This document shows, one piece after another, positions 61,536 to 64,000 of a stretch of 64,000 nucleotides of DNA. Every line of letters begins with the position of its first letter. Within the stretch, counting starts at the first letter, position 1. A program made the translations under genes and the position numbers. The notes beneath the pieces are model-generated. The model ran no database searches. It saw nothing but the letters and a program-made list of their open reading frames with translations, and had not been told where the DNA came from. The stretch is from Yponomeuta sedellus. Taxonomy: Eukaryota; Arthropoda; Insecta; Lepidoptera; Yponomeutidae. Where the stretch lies: NCBI GenBank assembly GCA_934045075.1, contig OW203726.1, forward strand, positions 22,197,488 through 22,261,487, written 5' to 3'.

Positions 61536-62640
61536 ACGAGGATACGAGGCTTGGTAGCTCAATAATATAACAAAACCTATTTTAGTTTAATAGCCTATTC
61601 AAATACCCGTTTTGGTGCTTTGACCTGTCCTCAGCATTATGCATGTTGAATTATACAATCTTATGTTCGGATCTTCCTCTATATTTGTAGCTTTTAAAAT
61701 TTAAGCAACGAGTTTCTTTTAGAAATTAGAATGAACTCTATTCAGTTATATTACGGGAGGCTTTACAATGAGCCTGGATCAGCCTGGCAACCACATCACC
61801 TAAGTTTTCAATTTTTATAAATTCTAACTTGTTTTTGGGGTTGCGTACCTTAAAATGAAAAAACGGAACCCTTATAGGATCATGCTTAAGCTTGCCTGAA
61901 ACGCGGTTCAAAAACTGTGTGTCTAAACATAACATAAAGTCTAAATTCATAACATAAAGATTATTTAGATGAAAATGATGTCTGGAATTAAAACCAGCAC
62001 AATACATGAGTTCTATGTTTTTTAATAATTATGTAAAATTTGTTAATTAAGGACTTTGAAAAGACTAAGTTCGGAGTTTTTTGTGTATAATTTTGCAAAA
62101 ATTGTCTAGATATTGAAATTGGACACCAATTTTGACTTGTAACTTTCATTAAACCGCAGTTTTTGTGCTACTTAAAAAAAAACCTTTCATTTCATTTCAC
62201 TTTGTTCTACGTCGTCCGCCCATGTCATTATGTAAGTATGTACGAGTATAAGGTAATAGTTACATTATAAGTAAGCACTAATTAATTGTCTGGCCCAAGA
62301 GCTGTTTTCTGTTTTGAGTTTTGGTTCTCCAAGACACAGGCCGTGCTTAGTTTGGGGACCCTTGGAAACTTTTGTATAATTACCTAATCATTCACTGTAC
62401 GTTAAAATAAGTCAGTACCACTATAAATGTAGGTATCATTATGTTAGTGCAATAAATAAACAATTTACTTTACCGTCTTTATCTAGAAAACGCGTGGAGG
62501 TATCGAGTTCAAATTAAAACCATTATATTTTCTAGGGTCCCTTAAAACAGTGAAAATTGTAATACAAATGTTTCAAATGTTAAATTTTAAAAAATCTAAC
62601 TTTTAATTTAACGCAAAAAGTTAGGACCGTTTATGCCGCG
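61536..62640. other. Intergenic or 5' intronic, weak repeats only
   Basis: 61840-61890 (GGGGTTGCGTACCTTAAAAT… GGAACCCTTATAGGATC) recurs diverged at 63240-63290. 61890-62010 matches 20360-20490. 62285-62460 is a LINE-type tail (CCAAGACACAGGCCGTGC… GCAATAAATAAA). No first exon for elongase B could be identified here. Confidence 0.4.
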
Positions 62641-62840
62641 AAAACGTATATTTTGACACTAAAGGTGGCCAAGAAGGGGTGTACGGTGGGCAGATCACCA
62701 GGCTGGTGGACCAGAGATATTGGGCATCAGCTGGAAAACATTGGGCGAGTCTAGCAAAGGACCGGATGAGTTGGCGTGATACAGAAGAGGTTCATGCCAA
62801 TAGTGGGCTCTGTTTATGGGCGGATTATAAAGATATGTAG
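62640..62840 (+). pseudogene. LINE ORF2 C-terminal fragment
   Basis: VAKKGCTVGRSPGWWTRDIGHQLENIGRV and, after frame breaks, MSWRDTEEVHAN and CLWADYKDM, resembling the GRPPxRWSDDI… end of RTE-like LINEs. Confidence 0.45.
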
Positions 62841-63347
62841 ATCTATAAAAAACTTACGAGCAAAACGCGTCAAGGTAATTACAAAAATGTTTAGAACTAT
62901 GTCATCACAAAAAATATACGGATTGATTCAATAGCAACTCATTCGATAAGAAAAGAAACAGCTACTTTTGCGTTAAAAAAAATATTTCAATCGTCAGGTT
63001 CTACGAAAAGCGCAAGTAATCGAATTTGATGAAAAGGGCAAGGTTCCTACAGATGCGTACGACGCTTAGTACAAACAACGTGATCATATTATTATTATTT
63101 TGCCCCAACAAGGAATAGCGTGATCACGGAAATCATTATAATAATACAGAGATTTATAAGCGATGCACACCGATCGACTATAGTCTTAGTTAGGCTGATT
63201 ATTCCCATAGAAACCTGGACGTAAACAAATCACCGATTTTCAGGGTTCCGTAAGTATAAAAAAAAACAGAACCATTATAGGATCGCTTTGTTGATGGTCA
63301 GAAGGACGGACGCCGTCCATGTGTATGTTAAGACTCGTTATTTTGGA

Positions 63348-63897
63348 AACGTAGATATATCGAGTAGAAATGAAAACAATATACTCAAAGTTGTTAAAGA
63401 AATCAAACTCTAATTTAACGAAAGAAAGTTTCGTTCATTTATGTTGCAAAAACGTATATTGACACGTTATATTGACACTCAAGGAAATCAAAATTCATAG
63501 GGTACTTTCCTTAAACCTAGACTAAGAAATGTGGCAAGTAATATTATCTTCTTATTGATACGACAAACATAGGGAAAAATCTGGATACTACACATTCTTA
63601 ACTAAATCATGTACTACACATTCTTAATTAAATCATGATTTAATTAAGAATGTGTAGTATCCAAATTTTTCCCTATGTTTGTCGTATCAATAAGAAGATA
63701 ATATTACTTGCCACATTTCTTAGTCTAGGTTTAAGGAAAGTACCCTATGAATTTTGATTTCCTTGAGTGTCAATATAACGTGTCAATATACGTTTTTGCA
63801 ACATAAATGAACGAAACTTTCTTTCGTTAAATTAGAGTTTGATTTCTTTAACAACTTTGAGTATATTGTTTTCATTTCTACTCGATATATCTACGTT
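63348..63897. repeat. 550-bp near-perfect palindrome
   Basis: AACGTAGATATATCGAGTAG at 63348 is the reverse complement of the sequence ending at 63897, and pairing continues inward to the centre (ATTTAAATCATGATTTAAT-type core near 63635). Arms are about 255-275 bp. I see one or two substitutions and an extra 28-bp copy of TACTACACATTCTTAACTAA in the left arm. No coding capacity. Confidence 0.9.
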
Positions 63898-64000
63898 GTG
63901 GCTAAAATGGCTGTTCGGGTTAAGGAAAACTGCGAGACTCGAGTTCTAAATAATAAATTTGAATTTACCTACAAATTTATACGGAACTCTTTATGCACGA

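Noticed and set aside
62850..62890. GTAAGT-like donor on the minus strand as possible end of elongase B exon 1
   Set aside because: The upstream codons (…NYLDAFC) do not resemble an elongase start, no suitable Met in phase, and phase 1 is not met convincingly.

Overview
The window is nuclear DNA of an insect, almost certainly a moth or butterfly. It is AT-rich and intron-rich, full of short tRNA-headed retroposons, Helitron-like elements, foldback MITEs and LINE 3' ends of the kinds common in Lepidoptera. The one clear unit of host genes is a pair of very-long-chain fatty-acid elongase (ELO/ELOVL family) genes on the minus strand.

Layout. Elongase gene A runs from 28891 down to 5216 in six coding exons that join in frame to a 320-residue protein ending in a dilysine ER-retrieval signal. 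Its first intron (14.9 kb) and the later introns are packed with repeats, including a pure 510-bp (TGAAG)102 array and a compound CATA/CAAA array. Elongase gene B lies upstream on the same strand, from at least 58985 down to 44062. Five coding exons are visible; the short first coding exon was not found and may lie beyond 64000. Both proteins act in the ER membrane, where they would catalyse the condensation step of acyl-CoA elongation. The pair looks like an old tandem duplication: exon 2 (191 bp) and the GGHG exon (137 bp) keep exactly the same length and phase, but the intron in the middle of the gene sits at a different place in each copy.

Between the two genes is a complete, apparently young Ty3/gypsy-type LTR retrotransposon (30892-37191, minus strand). 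It has equal-length LTRs that look identical, a 4-bp target-site duplication, a tRNA-Lys-type primer site, a polypurine tract and one uninterrupted 1267-residue Gag-Pol frame. Next to it are broken LINE pieces (37974-38740 and 39083-39418). Inside gene B's last intron is an internally deleted piggyBac element (44615-45723) that still has an open frame joining the acidic N-terminus to the Cys-rich C-terminus with no catalytic domain. Gene A's first intron holds a PIF/Harbinger-type deletion derivative (21963-22594) and a TIR element present as a head-to-tail dimer (23356-23967).

The most unusual signal is a tRNA-like retroposon family called S1 here. It is built from four modules: M (upstream body), H (tRNA-like, with A and B boxes), L (contains CTCTAAATAGG) and T (contains GTTAGTGCATTAAAAATA). 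Copies carry these modules in different orders, inverted or tandem, yet at least nine are bounded by 10-15 bp direct repeats, so each rearranged form seems to have inserted as a unit. Other families used below: S2 (about 370 bp, starting GCGCTCGTGGCCTAGGCGAA and ending near ACATACAAGGGTTGATA), S3 (head GCGGTGGTAGNC, tail ending near AGTAGTGGGACGTTTATAGG), S4 (Gly-tRNA-like head, (TTATG)n tail). The window ends with a 550-bp near-perfect palindrome (63348-63897).
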